A stretch of DNA of 30,922 bases from a bacterium. GTDB taxonomy: Bacteria > Planctomycetota > J058 > JAJDCP01. Below the pieces are notes generated by a model. That model was not told the origin of the DNA and made no database searches. It saw only the letters and a list, made by a program, of their open reading frames with translations. The position numbers and the translations under genes were made by a program. The stretch lies in NCBI GenBank assembly GCA_030428695.1, contig JAUIEM010000060.1, positions 1 through 30,922 of the forward strand, read 5' to 3'. This document shows, piece by piece, positions 16,386 to 26,053 of the stretch. Position 1 is the stretch's first letter. Each line of letters begins with the position of its first letter.

Positions 16386-16964
16386 CTACTGCGGCGCGGT
16401 CACCACGGTCAGGCGGGGGTCGAGCTGGTCCTGCAGCATGCGCTGGATCGCCATCAGGGTGCCGGCGGTCGCGCTCGGGCAGCTTCCGCACGCGCCCTGG
16501 TAGAAGATGCCGACCTCGTGGCCGCGGATGCCGCGCACCAGGATGCCGCCGCCGTCCCCGGCCAGGGCCGGGCGCACGTCCTCATCGAGGACCGCCTCGA
16601 TGCGGGCGAGCTTCTCTTCCTCGGTCAGCTCGTCGAAGGGTCCGGACTCGACCGGCTTCTTCGCTTCGGTCTTCTGCTGGGGGACCGGGTCGCTCGGCGC
16701 CTCGTAGTTCTTCAGCACCTCTTTGACCGCCTCGGCGATCTTCGCCCAGTCGGCGTCCTTCTTTGCGCTGACGGTCAGGAAGTCGTTGAGGTAGAAGACG
16801 TTGGTCACGCCCTTCACCTCGAACAGCGTCTTCCCGATCGGGTCCTCGCCGCAGGCCTCGAGGCTGTTGTAGTTCCTCGAGCCCGAGCGCAGGAGCGGCG
16901 TGTCGAGCACGAACTTGTAGGCGTTGGGATTGGGGGTCGGGAGCAGGGAGACGACGTTCGGCAT
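16386..16964 (-). CDS. Nfu/NifU-type iron-sulfur cluster scaffold or carrier
   Basis: This 192-residue protein starts at ATG 16964 with GGAGG six bases upstream. The N-terminal part (about 1-88) begins with TPNPNAYKFVLD and matches the Nfu N-terminal domain. A charged, Pro-rich linker (about 92-112) leads to the C-terminal NifU domain (about 118-192), which holds the cluster-binding CxxC (C159, C162) in GACGSCPSATAGT. Such proteins receive Fe-S clusters and pass them to apo-enzymes in the cytoplasm. It follows the helicase gene by 61 bases on the same strand. The gap contains a TATGGT that could be a separate -10 element but lacks a clear -35, so co-transcription or its own promoter are both possible. 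Confidence 0.93.
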   Translation of the reverse strand: MPNVVSLLPTPNPNAYKFVLDTPLLRSGSRNYNSLEACGEDPIGKTLFEVKGVTNVFYLNDFLTVSAKKDADWAKIAEAVKEVLKNYEAPSDPVPQQKTEAKKPVESGPFDELTEEEKLARIEAVLDEDVRPALAGDGGGILVRGIRGHEVGIFYQGACGSCPSATAGTLMAIQRMLQDQLDPRLTVVTAPQ

Positions 16965-17025
16965 GGGACACCTCCGGGGGTTCTCTGCCCCGGGTCTACC
17001 ATATCCTGACCGCGGTGGGCAAGAT

Positions 17026-18252
<1,227 letters not shown>

Positions 18253-18327
18253 GGTGGGTCCTGCGTGTGTTCGGTCTGAGAGGAGCGGATGGAGCGTCAA
18301 GGGCCCCAAACCGTTGTGTTTGCGGCG

Positions 18328-18356
18328 ATTCTAGGAGCCTGTGGAGGGCCGGTCAA
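18328..18356 (-). promoter_or_regulatory. Sigma70-like promoter of the DEAD-box helicase gene
   Basis: On the minus strand TTGACC (18356-18351), a 17-base spacer and TAGAAT (18333-18328) are close to the sigma70 consensus. The predicted start near 18321 gives a leader of about 70 bases to TTG 18252. Confidence 0.7.
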
Positions 18357-18372
18357 GGTTGGGGCCGGCGCC

Positions 18373-18401
18373 TCGACAAACTCTCCCACCCCGGTTAGGA
18401 T
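18373..18401 (+). promoter_or_regulatory. Sigma70-like promoter of the SRPBCC/DUF6918-like gene pair
   Basis: TCGACA (18373-18378), a 17-base spacer and TAGGAT (18396-18401) fit a housekeeping promoter. Transcription would begin near 18408, about 35 bases before the ATG at 18443. Its -35 lies only 16 bases from the -35 of the divergent helicase promoter. Confidence 0.6.
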
Positions 18402-18442
18402 CTTCACCGACTCCTCGCGAAGCGTTGACGGAAGGGCTGCCG

Positions 18443-18916
18443 ATGGCGATGCAGAAGGTGCACGAGAGCATCGTGATCGAGCGACCGGTCGCCGAGGTGT
18501 TCGCGTTCCACAAGCGACCGCAGAACCTCGCGAAGATCTCCCCGGGCGGCGTCAAGGTCAAGGTGGTCTCCGCCGACGACCCGATGCAGAACGGCTCGAA
18601 GATCCACGTCAACTTCTACTTCGGGCCGCTGCCCCTGCCCTGGGTCTCCGAGGTCGAGGACTACGAGGAGGGGGTGCGCTTCACCGAGGTGCAGAAGAAG
18701 GGCCCGTTCCGACACTGGCGTCACCAGCACATCTTCGAAGAGACCGACGAGGGCCACACCCGCCTGGTCGAGATCCTCGACTACGAGGTGCCCTTCGGCG
18801 GCCTCGGTGTGGCGGCGGCGAAGATGTTCATGGGCGGCATGAGCCTCGACGAGATCTTCCAGAGGCGCCAGGCCAACACCAAGACACTGCTCGAGAGCCA
18901 GGGAGGTGACGCGTGA
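18443..18916 (+). CDS. SRPBCC (START/Bet v1-like) family protein
   Basis: This is a 157-residue protein. The ATG at 18443 has GGAAGG seven bases upstream; a second Met two codons later is also possible. The opening VHESIVIERPVAEVFAFHKRPQNLAKISPG is typical of SRPBCC hydrophobic-ligand-binding proteins, which form a helix-grip fold with a large cavity. The alternating strands end in a long helix (GLGVAAAKMFMGGMSLDEIFQRR), also typical. Members bind lipids or polyketide-like ligands, or act as cyclases; no specific activity can be assigned here. Its TGA overlaps the GTG start of the next gene, so the two are translationally coupled. Confidence 0.88.
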   Translation: MAMQKVHESIVIERPVAEVFAFHKRPQNLAKISPGGVKVKVVSADDPMQNGSKIHVNFYFGPLPLPWVSEVEDYEEGVRFTEVQKKGPFRHWRHQHIFEETDEGHTRLVEILDYEVPFGGLGVAAAKMFMGGMSLDEIFQRRQANTKTLLESQGGDA

Positions 18917-19371
18917 AGACACTCAAAGAGGCCCTGGGAAGCGGCGCCGAGCGCCCCGGCATGATCGCCGAGACGCTGCGCATGATCGACGCCGAGGTCA
19001 AGGACAAGGGCGGCTTCAGCGGGCTCGCCATCCGCGGCGCCTACAAGGTCGTCAAGACCATCAAGCCCGGCTTCCTGCGGGCTGTGGTCGACGGCCTGCT
19101 CGACGGCTTCCTCGAGTCCCTCGAGCCGATCTGGAAGGAAGCGAGCGGGCCGGGCGACTTCCGCACCCGGCTGACGCGGGCGCGGTCGCGGGCGGCCGAG
19201 GCGCTGCTCGGGGTGACCGACAGCAAGGCGCGCAACGCCAAGACCAAGACGGTCAAGAAGCTGTACGACAAGCTGCGGCCCTCGGCCAAAGGCCACGTCG
19301 AGGCCGCGATCCCGCGGCTGTCCGCGCTGCTCGAGCGCAACCTGCAGCGGCTGAAGAACCTGTCCTCCTGA
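18913..19371 (+). CDS. DUF6918-like family protein
   Basis: This is a 152-residue, mostly helical soluble protein. It starts at GTG 18913, overlapping the previous stop by four bases, with GGGAGG six bases upstream. The pattern of a regulatory-looking N-terminal helix, then KDKGGFSGLAIRGAYKVVK, LLGVTDSKA, TVKKLYDKLRPSAKGHVEAAIPRL, matches my memory of the DUF6918 family, whose function is not established. There is no signal peptide or membrane segment. Tight coupling to an SRPBCC gene suggests a joint role, perhaps in lipid or envelope handling, but that is a guess. Confidence 0.8.
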   Translation: MKTLKEALGSGAERPGMIAETLRMIDAEVKDKGGFSGLAIRGAYKVVKTIKPGFLRAVVDGLLDGFLESLEPIWKEASGPGDFRTRLTRARSRAAEALLGVTDSKARNAKTKTVKKLYDKLRPSAKGHVEAAIPRLSALLERNLQRLKNLSS

Positions 19372-19486
19372 GCGTGCTCCCTCCCGTGCGTGGCGGTGTC
19401 TTCGGGGGATGCTCCCGGCGCGGGTCCGGCCGAGCCTCCGGGGCGATCCTCCTGGTCGGCGATGCGGTCGCCGGGGGAAGCGCCCG

Positions 19487-21025
19487 ATGAGCGCGCCCGG
19501 CTGGTTTTCCGCCGCGCCTCTGGCGACGCAGGCGCTGCTGCTGCCCGCGCTCGTCGCGCTGCTCGCCCTCGTCCGCTGGAAGTCCGACCGGCGGGCGGCC
19601 GGCGCCTTGTTGCGGGCGCTGGGGCTGACCGTCCTGGTCGGGTTGTGCCTCCTCGGGAACGGCCCCGGGCAGGCCGCCCTCGACGCGGTCGGTGCGGGGG
19701 CGACGCGCTTGTACGCCGGGCTCGAGGCCCGCGTCGGCAGCGCGCTCCTCGGCGCGCTGTTGCTCGTGCCGCTGCTCGCGGGCCTGGCCGCGGCGCTCGG
19801 CCGGATCACCTCGCTGCACGCGCTCGGCGCTCACCTGCTCGGCGTCTGGGCGCGCTGGCTCGGCAGCCCGCGCGGGGCGGCGCACGGAGCCGTCGCGGGC
19901 TTCTGGGCGCCGCGGGCCGGGCTGCGGGCGCCGGGGGTGCCCGCCCTGGCCTGCGGCTACGCGCTGCCGGCGGCCGGCAGCCTGCTCGTGCTCGGCGCCC
20001 TCGGCCTCGACCTGCGCTACGGCCTGGTCGGCGCGCTCTGCGCCGGGCCCCTGGCCTTCGCCCTGGCGCGGGCCGCGGGCCATCCGCCGGGGCCCGCACC
20101 GCGTCCGTCGCCAGCCCCCGGCCGCGCGCTCGGGCTCGGGCTGGTGTGGAGCCTGCGGATGGCCGGGGCGCTGCTCGCCCTGGCGGGGGTGCGCGCCCTG
20201 GTCGGCCGGCTGCTCGATCCCGCGCTCGGGGAGAGCCTCGGGGCGCCGCTCGCCTGTTCCCTCGGGGTGCCGCTCGAGGCGAGCCGCGGCGTCGGCGGGC
20301 ACCTGCTCGCGCGGCTGTGGAGCGAAGAGCTGGCCGCGGCCGACCTGCGCGCCGGCTTCGCCGGGCTGGAGCCGCGCGGCTGGCTGATCGCGAGCGCCTT
20401 CATCGGCGCGGCGGGGGGCGTGTTCCGGCCCTTCCTCGATCCGCGCCGGCTGCGGCCTGCCCCGGTCGCCCTGCCCGCCCTCGGCAGCGCCCTGCTGGCG
20501 GCGGCGACGGTCGCGGCGCTGCTCGGCGGGCTGTACGTCCCGCGGCCGGCCGAGCGCGCGGCCCACGCCCGGGCGGCCTTCGAGGCGGACTGCGCCGCGC
20601 TCGCCTTCGACCTCGCCGGCGCGCGGCTGGAGGCGTGGGAGCGCGCCGGGCTCGGTCCGCCCCCGGTCGCGCTCGAGGACTTCCGCCAGGCCCGCGAGGC
20701 GCAGGGCCGGGCCTGGCTGGAGGAGGCGCCGGAGCTGTGGGAGGCGGGAAGGCTCGGGGAGGCGCTGGTGCGGCTCTACGTCGTCCGCCGCCTGGGCTGG
20801 TCACCCTTGGCCCGGGAGGCCGAGCGACGCTTCGCCGAGCGCGCCCGCGGCGTGCGGGAGCGCGTCGATGGCTATCTCGCGGTCGGCGAGGCAAGTTTTG
20901 CGGAAGATCTCTTGCAAAGTCTGCGCTGGTCCCCAGACTGGCCTATCGCACCCCGGGAGCTGTACGCGGAGGTCGGCATCGGCCGCGAGCTGGCCAGCAT
21001 CGCCGCGGAGGCCGGCCGACAGTGA
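19487..21025 (+). CDS. CNT-like (concentrative nucleoside transporter fold) membrane protein, degenerate binding motifs, with C-terminal soluble extension
   Basis: This is a 512-residue protein. The ATG at 19487 has GGGGAAG six bases upstream. Residues 1-349 are strongly hydrophobic and can be laid along the CNT family: an N-terminal segment ending PGQAALDAVGAGAT, a central ACGYALPAAGSLLVLGALGLD (compare the family's TGGxATxAGSxLxxY), then SLGVPLEASRGVGGHLL, LEPRGWLIASAFIG and a final PALGSALLAAATVAALLGGL. The nucleoside-contact motifs known in CNTs (GQTE, NEF, FANFSS) are not there; in their places I read FWAPR, SEE and IGAAGG. From about 350 a charged, helical cytosolic tail of 160 residues follows. 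The stop is 12 bases before the cytidine deaminase fusion gene, whose ribosome-binding site overlaps it, which supports a nucleoside-related role. The CNT assignment is from memory and moderate; the transported compound is unknown. Confidence 0.65.
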   Translation: MSAPGWFSAAPLATQALLLPALVALLALVRWKSDRRAAGALLRALGLTVLVGLCLLGNGPGQAALDAVGAGATRLYAGLEARVGSALLGALLLVPLLAGLAAALGRITSLHALGAHLLGVWARWLGSPRGAAHGAVAGFWAPRAGLRAPGVPALACGYALPAAGSLLVLGALGLDLRYGLVGALCAGPLAFALARAAGHPPGPAPRPSPAPGRALGLGLVWSLRMAGALLALAGVRALVGRLLDPALGESLGAPLACSLGVPLEASRGVGGHLLARLWSEELAAADLRAGFAGLEPRGWLIASAFIGAAGGVFRPFLDPRRLRPAPVALPALGSALLAAATVAALLGGLYVPRPAERAAHARAAFEADCAALAFDLAGARLEAWERAGLGPPPVALEDFRQAREAQGRAWLEEAPELWEAGRLGEALVRLYVVRRLGWSPLAREAERRFAERARGVRERVDGYLAVGEASFAEDLLQSLRWSPDWPIAPRELYAEVGIGRELASIAAEAGRQ

Positions 21026-21037
21026 GGAAGCCGAACG

Positions 21038-22651
21038 GTGGATGACAGCGAGCTGATCGGGCGGGCCATCGAGGCCCGGCTGCGCGCCCACGCCCCGTAC
21101 TCCGACTTCCAGGTCGGGGCGGCGGTGCTGTGTTCCGACGGCGAGGTCTACACCGGCTGCAACGTCGAGAACGCGAGCTACGGCCTGACCAACTGCGCCG
21201 AGCGCGTCGCCCTGCAGACCGCCGTCGCGGCCGGCGCCCGCCAGTTCCTCGCGCTCGCGGTGGTCGCCGACACCCAGGACCCGGTCAGCCCCTGCGGGGC
21301 CTGCCGCCAGGTGATGATGGAGCTCGCCCCCGACGCGACGGTGCTGCTCGGCAACCTCGGCGGCGAGGTGACGAAGACGACCGCGAAGAAGCTGCTGCCC
21401 GGCTCCTTCTCGCCGACCCACCTGACCACCCAGCGCCTGCCCGCCGCCGGCAAGCGCGCGGGTACGCCGCCCGAGGCCCGGCCGCCCCTCGACGGCGTGC
21501 GGGTGCTCGACCTGACGCGCATCCTCGCCGGTCCCTTCGCGACCCAGAAGCTCGCCGACATGGGCGCCGACGTGATCAAGGTCGAGCGGCCGGGCGCGGG
21601 CGACGACACGCGCGCCTGGGGGCCGCCCTTCATCAACGGGCACGGCACCTACTTCCTGTCGGTCAACCGCGGCAAGCGCAGCCTGGTGCTCGACCTGAAG
21701 AGCGCGCGCGGCAAGGAGGCGCTTGGCCGCCTGGTGCGCCGCAGCGACGTGCTGGTCGAGAACTTCCGGCCGGGGGTGCTCGAGAAGCTCGGCTTCGGCT
21801 GGGACGAGCTGCGCCGGCTCAACCCGCGCCTGGTCTACTGCTCGATCTCCGGCTACGGGCACAACAGCCGGCGGGCCAAGGAGCCGAGCTTCGACGTGCT
21901 GGTCCAGGCCGAGTCCGGGCTGATGAGCCTGACCGGCGACCCCGACGGCCCGCCCTTCAAGGTCGGCGTCTCCCTCGCGGACGAGATGGCGGGCCAGCTC
22001 GCGGTCGAGGGCATCCTGCTCGCGCTGCTCAAGCGCCAGCGCACGGGCCGCGGCGACCACGTCGACATCGCGCTGCTCGACGGCATCTTCTCGCTGTTCA
22101 CCTACCAGGGCCAGCTCGCCCTCTCGACCGAGCGCGTGCCCCACCGCATGGGCAACCGCCATCCGAGCATCGTGCCCTACGAGACCTTCCCGACGAAGAC
22201 CCGCGACCTGGTCGTCGGCGTCGCCAACCAGGGCCAGTGGGAGCGCTTCTGCGACGCTCTCGAGCGGCGCGAGCTGATCGACGATCCGCGCTTCGCGACC
22301 AACGCCCTGCGGGTGACGAACCGCGAGGCGCTCGCGGAGCTCCTGTCCGCGGTCTTCGCCACCGCGCCCTGCCGCGACTGGGTCGAGGTGCTGCGCGCGG
22401 CGTCGATTCCCGTCGCCGAGATCCGCAGCGTCGGCCAGGCCCTGGCCGCGGCCGCCGAAGACACCCGCGGCGCCCTGCTCGAGGTCGACCATCCCGAGGT
22501 CGGCAAGCTGCGCATGGTCGCCCATCCCATCCACCTCGCTTCCCAGGCGGGCGCGCGGCGGCGTCATCTGCCGCCGCCCCTGCTCGGTGAGCACACCCGC
22601 GAGATCCTGCGCGAGCTCGGCTTCCCCGAGGAAGACCTGCTCGACGCCTGA
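21038..22651 (+). CDS. Cytidine deaminase fused to a class III (CaiB/BaiF) CoA-transferase
   Basis: One continuous 537-residue frame from GTG 21038, with AGGAAG seven bases upstream overlapping the previous gene's stop. Residues 1-132 are a complete cytidine deaminase: GCNVENASYG, the zinc ligand and proton shuttle in CAE (C53, E55) and the PCGAC ligands (C86, C89). It would convert cytidine or deoxycytidine to uridine or deoxyuridine. A 15-residue linker rich in Pro/Ala/Gly leads to a full-length class III CoA-transferase (about 148-537): LDGVRVLDLTRILAGPFA, MGADVIKVE, ENFRPGVLEKLG, and the probable catalytic Asp315 in GVSLADEMAG. That family moves CoA between carboxylic acids. No stop, frameshift or internal ribosome-binding site separates the halves. 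I do not know this fusion from other genomes. Downstream beta-ureidopropionase and aldehyde dehydrogenase genes suggest a role in pyrimidine breakdown; the CoA acceptor is unknown. Confidence 0.93.
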   Translation: MDDSELIGRAIEARLRAHAPYSDFQVGAAVLCSDGEVYTGCNVENASYGLTNCAERVALQTAVAAGARQFLALAVVADTQDPVSPCGACRQVMMELAPDATVLLGNLGGEVTKTTAKKLLPGSFSPTHLTTQRLPAAGKRAGTPPEARPPLDGVRVLDLTRILAGPFATQKLADMGADVIKVERPGAGDDTRAWGPPFINGHGTYFLSVNRGKRSLVLDLKSARGKEALGRLVRRSDVLVENFRPGVLEKLGFGWDELRRLNPRLVYCSISGYGHNSRRAKEPSFDVLVQAESGLMSLTGDPDGPPFKVGVSLADEMAGQLAVEGILLALLKRQRTGRGDHVDIALLDGIFSLFTYQGQLALSTERVPHRMGNRHPSIVPYETFPTKTRDLVVGVANQGQWERFCDALERRELIDDPRFATNALRVTNREALAELLSAVFATAPCRDWVEVLRAASIPVAEIRSVGQALAAAAEDTRGALLEVDHPEVGKLRMVAHPIHLASQAGARRRHLPPPLLGEHTREILRELGFPEEDLLDA

Positions 22652-22669
22652 GAGAGAAGGAGACACCCG

Positions 22670-23533
22670 ATGGCAGTGGTGCGTGGAGGCCTGATCCAGG
22701 CCAAACAGGAGACGTACGAGGGCGACGTCGACGCGATCAAGAAGATGATGGTCGACAAGCACGTCGCGCTGATCGAGCAGGCCGCCGCCCAGGGCGTGCA
22801 GGTGCTGTGCCTGCAGGAGCTGTTCTACGGCCCCTACTTCTGCTGCGAGCAGGAGACCCGCTGGTACTCGCTGGTCGAGCAGGTGCCGAACGGCCCGACG
22901 ACCAAGCTGATGATGGAGCTGGCGAAGAAGCACGGCATGGTGATCGTCGTGCCCCTCTACGAAGAGGAGCAGAAGGGCGTCTACTACAACACGGCCGCCG
23001 TGATCGACGCCGACGGCACCTACCTCGGCAAGTACCGCAAGAACCACATCCCGCACTGCAACCCGGGCTTCTTCGAGAAGTTCTACTTCCGCCCCGGCAA
23101 CCTCGGCTACCCGGTCTTCTCGACGCAGTTCGGCCAGGTCGGCGTCTACATCTGCTACGACCGCCACTTCCCCGAAGGCGCCCGCGCCCTCGCCCTGAAC
23201 GGCGCCGAGATCGTGTTCAACCCGTCGGCGACCGTCGCCGGCCTGTCCGAGTACCTGTGGAAGCTCGAGCAGCCCGCCCACGCGGTCGCCAACGGCTACT
23301 TCGTCGGCGCGATCAACCGGGTCGGCACCGAGGCGCCCTGGAAGTTCGGCCAGTTCTACGGCCAGAGCTACTTCTGCGACCCGCGCGGCCAGATGCTCGC
23401 GGTCGGTTCCCGCGACCAGGAGGAGGTCATCGTCGCCGACCTCGACCTCGACAAGATCCGCGAGGTGCGCAACGTCTGGCAGTTCTTCCGCGACCGCCGG
23501 CCGGAGACCTACGAGCAGCTGGTGGAGCTGTAA
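22670..23533 (+). CDS. Beta-ureidopropionase (N-carbamoyl-beta-alanine amidohydrolase)
   Basis: This 287-residue nitrilase-family protein starts at ATG 22670, with AAGGAG seven bases upstream. The Glu-Lys-Cys triad is present: E50 in LQELFYGPYFC, K124 in YRKNHIP and C162 in YICYDRH. The stretches GNLGYPVFSTQFGQVGV, NGAEIVFNPSATVAGLSE and GAINRVGTE resemble eukaryotic beta-ureidopropionase much more than N-carbamoylputrescine amidase, although the length fits the shorter bacterial forms. It hydrolyses N-carbamoyl-beta-alanine (or the beta-aminoisobutyrate analogue) to the beta-amino acid, CO2 and ammonia, the last of the three reductive pyrimidine catabolism steps. It follows the deaminase fusion by 18 bases and precedes the aldehyde dehydrogenase gene by one base. 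Confidence 0.92.
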   Translation: MAVVRGGLIQAKQETYEGDVDAIKKMMVDKHVALIEQAAAQGVQVLCLQELFYGPYFCCEQETRWYSLVEQVPNGPTTKLMMELAKKHGMVIVVPLYEEEQKGVYYNTAAVIDADGTYLGKYRKNHIPHCNPGFFEKFYFRPGNLGYPVFSTQFGQVGVYICYDRHFPEGARALALNGAEIVFNPSATVAGLSEYLWKLEQPAHAVANGYFVGAINRVGTEAPWKFGQFYGQSYFCDPRGQMLAVGSRDQEEVIVADLDLDKIREVRNVWQFFRDRRPETYEQLVEL

Positions 23534-23534
23534 C

Positions 23535-25004
<1,470 letters not shown>

Positions 25005-25032
25005 GCCGGGACGGCAGTCGTGGAACAGGTTT

Positions 25033-25066
25033 GCGGGGAGGGTACTACCCCGCCCCTACATTGGAT
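25033..25066 (-). repeat. Palindromic repeat, left copy (REP-like)
   Basis: A GC-rich palindromic unit (GCGGGGAGGG, short spacer, ACCCCGCCCC) followed by TACATTGGAT. It is an imperfect inverted copy of 25137-25171; the best-conserved part is CCCCTACATT, then one variable base and GGAT. Strand is arbitrary. Confidence 0.7.
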
Positions 25067-25136
25067 TCCGACGCACACCACGGGTGATTTCGGACGTGCG
25101 GCGTGCGAGCCACGCCTCGCTTGGGCTGATGGTCCT

Positions 25137-25171
25137 ATCCGAATGTAGGGGAGGGGTTTACCCCCTCCCGC
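25137..25171 (+). repeat. Palindromic repeat, right copy (REP-like)
   Basis: The inverted partner of 25033-25066, reading ATCCGAATGTAGGGG, then GAGGGG, TTTA and CCCCCTCCCGC. Together with the left copy and a 70-base spacer it forms a 139-base REPIN-like element in a 342-base stretch (25005-25346) that has no gene I can support. Confidence 0.7.
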
Positions 25172-25181
25172 GAAGCGGGAG
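25149..25181. other. Two overlapping hairpins that exclude each other
   Basis: GGGAGGGG (25149-25156) can pair with CCCCTCCC (25162-25169). CTCCCGC (25165-25171) can instead pair with GCGGGAG (25175-25181) around a GAA loop. The two stems share bases. There is no T-run afterwards, so I take them as part of the repeat rather than an attenuator. Confidence 0.45.
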
Positions 25182-25346
25182 AAGGCGTACCTGACTGGAC
25201 TCGTGAGTCGGCCTCTTCTACCCCTTCCCGTCGGTCGCGTGGGGATGGCGCCTTTCCCGACGCCGGCACGACCCCGGCACAGCGCTTGCGACTCCTCCAT
25301 CACCTCGAGCTAGAGCCGCCTGCGGGGCGGCCGGGTGGTGGATGCG

Positions 25347-25904
25347 ATGCCTCGCTCTGTACGTTTGATGTTCATCTCCTTGACGTTCCTTGTCCTCAAC
25401 CTGAGCGGCTGTGCGACCTCGATGCTGTGGCAGAACCACCGCACGATCACCAACGCGCGCGCTCCCCAGGAGCTCCGCGGGCATGTCTACAGCCCCGGCG
25501 AGCGGGCGTTGTTCGTCGAGCTGCGGTTCGGCGACGCCGACACGACGACGGTGCTGCGCATCGCCCCGGTGGCGCCGCCCGGGACAGGCTTGACGGGCAG
25601 GCCGCAGGCGCTGTTGCGCCAGGACCAGAGCTGGCGCTTCTCCAGCCCGGCCCGCGGCGAGCCCCACGCCGACGCGCCGGAGGAGGTCGACCTCTACGCC
25701 CGGCAGCGGACGGTCCGCTACCGTTATGGGAAGACCTGGCAGAGCGTCAAGCTGCCCTTCGACGGGGAGGTCACCGAGCCGTCGCCCCTGGAGACGACCG
25801 CCCGGGTGGTCGCGACGCCGCTGTTCTTCGTGTTCGATGTCGCGACGCTCCCGTTCTGGGGGCTGTTCTTCCTGCCGTTTGCTTTCGGCGGCTTCCACAT
25901 CTGA
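25347..25904 (+). CDS. Small lipoprotein, weakly YceK-like
   Basis: This is a 185-residue protein from ATG 25347; GTG 25335 and ATG 25368 are alternatives, and none has a good Shine-Dalgarno. A lipoprotein signal is clear: a hydrophobic stretch ending NLSGC (C22 is the lipid-modified Cys). The middle is polar with beta-strand character. The C-terminus is hydrophobic (RVVATPLFFVFDVATLPFWG) and has the TPxxxxxDxxTxP pattern seen at the end of small YceK/YidQ-type lipoproteins, a resemblance noted from memory. The function is unknown. A second copy of that tail is encoded just downstream in another frame. Confidence 0.75.
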   Translation: MPRSVRLMFISLTFLVLNLSGCATSMLWQNHRTITNARAPQELRGHVYSPGERALFVELRFGDADTTTVLRIAPVAPPGTGLTGRPQALLRQDQSWRFSSPARGEPHADAPEEVDLYARQRTVRYRYGKTWQSVKLPFDGEVTEPSPLETTARVVATPLFFVFDVATLPFWGLFFLPFAFGGFHI

Positions 25905-25923
25905 GAGGCGGACGGCGGCGGAG

Positions 25924-26034
25924 GTGGCGCTGCGCGTGGTCCTGACCCCGGTGTTCGTCGTTTTCGATGTCCTGACCTTCCCCCTCTACGGCTGGCTGAT
26001 CGTCCCCTTCCTGGCCACGCCCCGGTGTCCCTGA
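25924..26034 (+). pseudogene. Out-of-frame duplicate of the lipoprotein C-terminal tail (remnant or 36-residue peptide)
   Basis: In the +1 frame, bases 25924-26034 encode VALRVVLTPVFVVFDVLTFPLYGW and a short hydrophobic end. This matches the lipoprotein's own tail (RVVATPLFFVFDVATLPFWG); I count 15 identities in 27 aligned residues. It begins 20 bases after the lipoprotein stop. GTG 25924 is the only start and has no well-spaced ribosome-binding site. It may be the leftover of a tandem paralogue, a frameshifted second tail or a small membrane peptide. Confidence 0.5.
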
Positions 26035-26053
26035 GGGACTGGCTCGGCACGGC

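Noticed and set aside
19390..21045. An alternative 551-codon plus-strand frame over the CNT-like gene
   Set aside because: The product is mostly Arg/Ala/Gly/Pro without membrane segments, while the neighbouring frame gives a coherent membrane protein with a good start and operon spacing.
25149..25181. The mutually exclusive hairpins as an attenuator or riboswitch
   Set aside because: There is no T-run after the second stem, no conserved aptamer core that I recognise, and over 160 bases separate it from the next gene. The repeat explanation is simpler.
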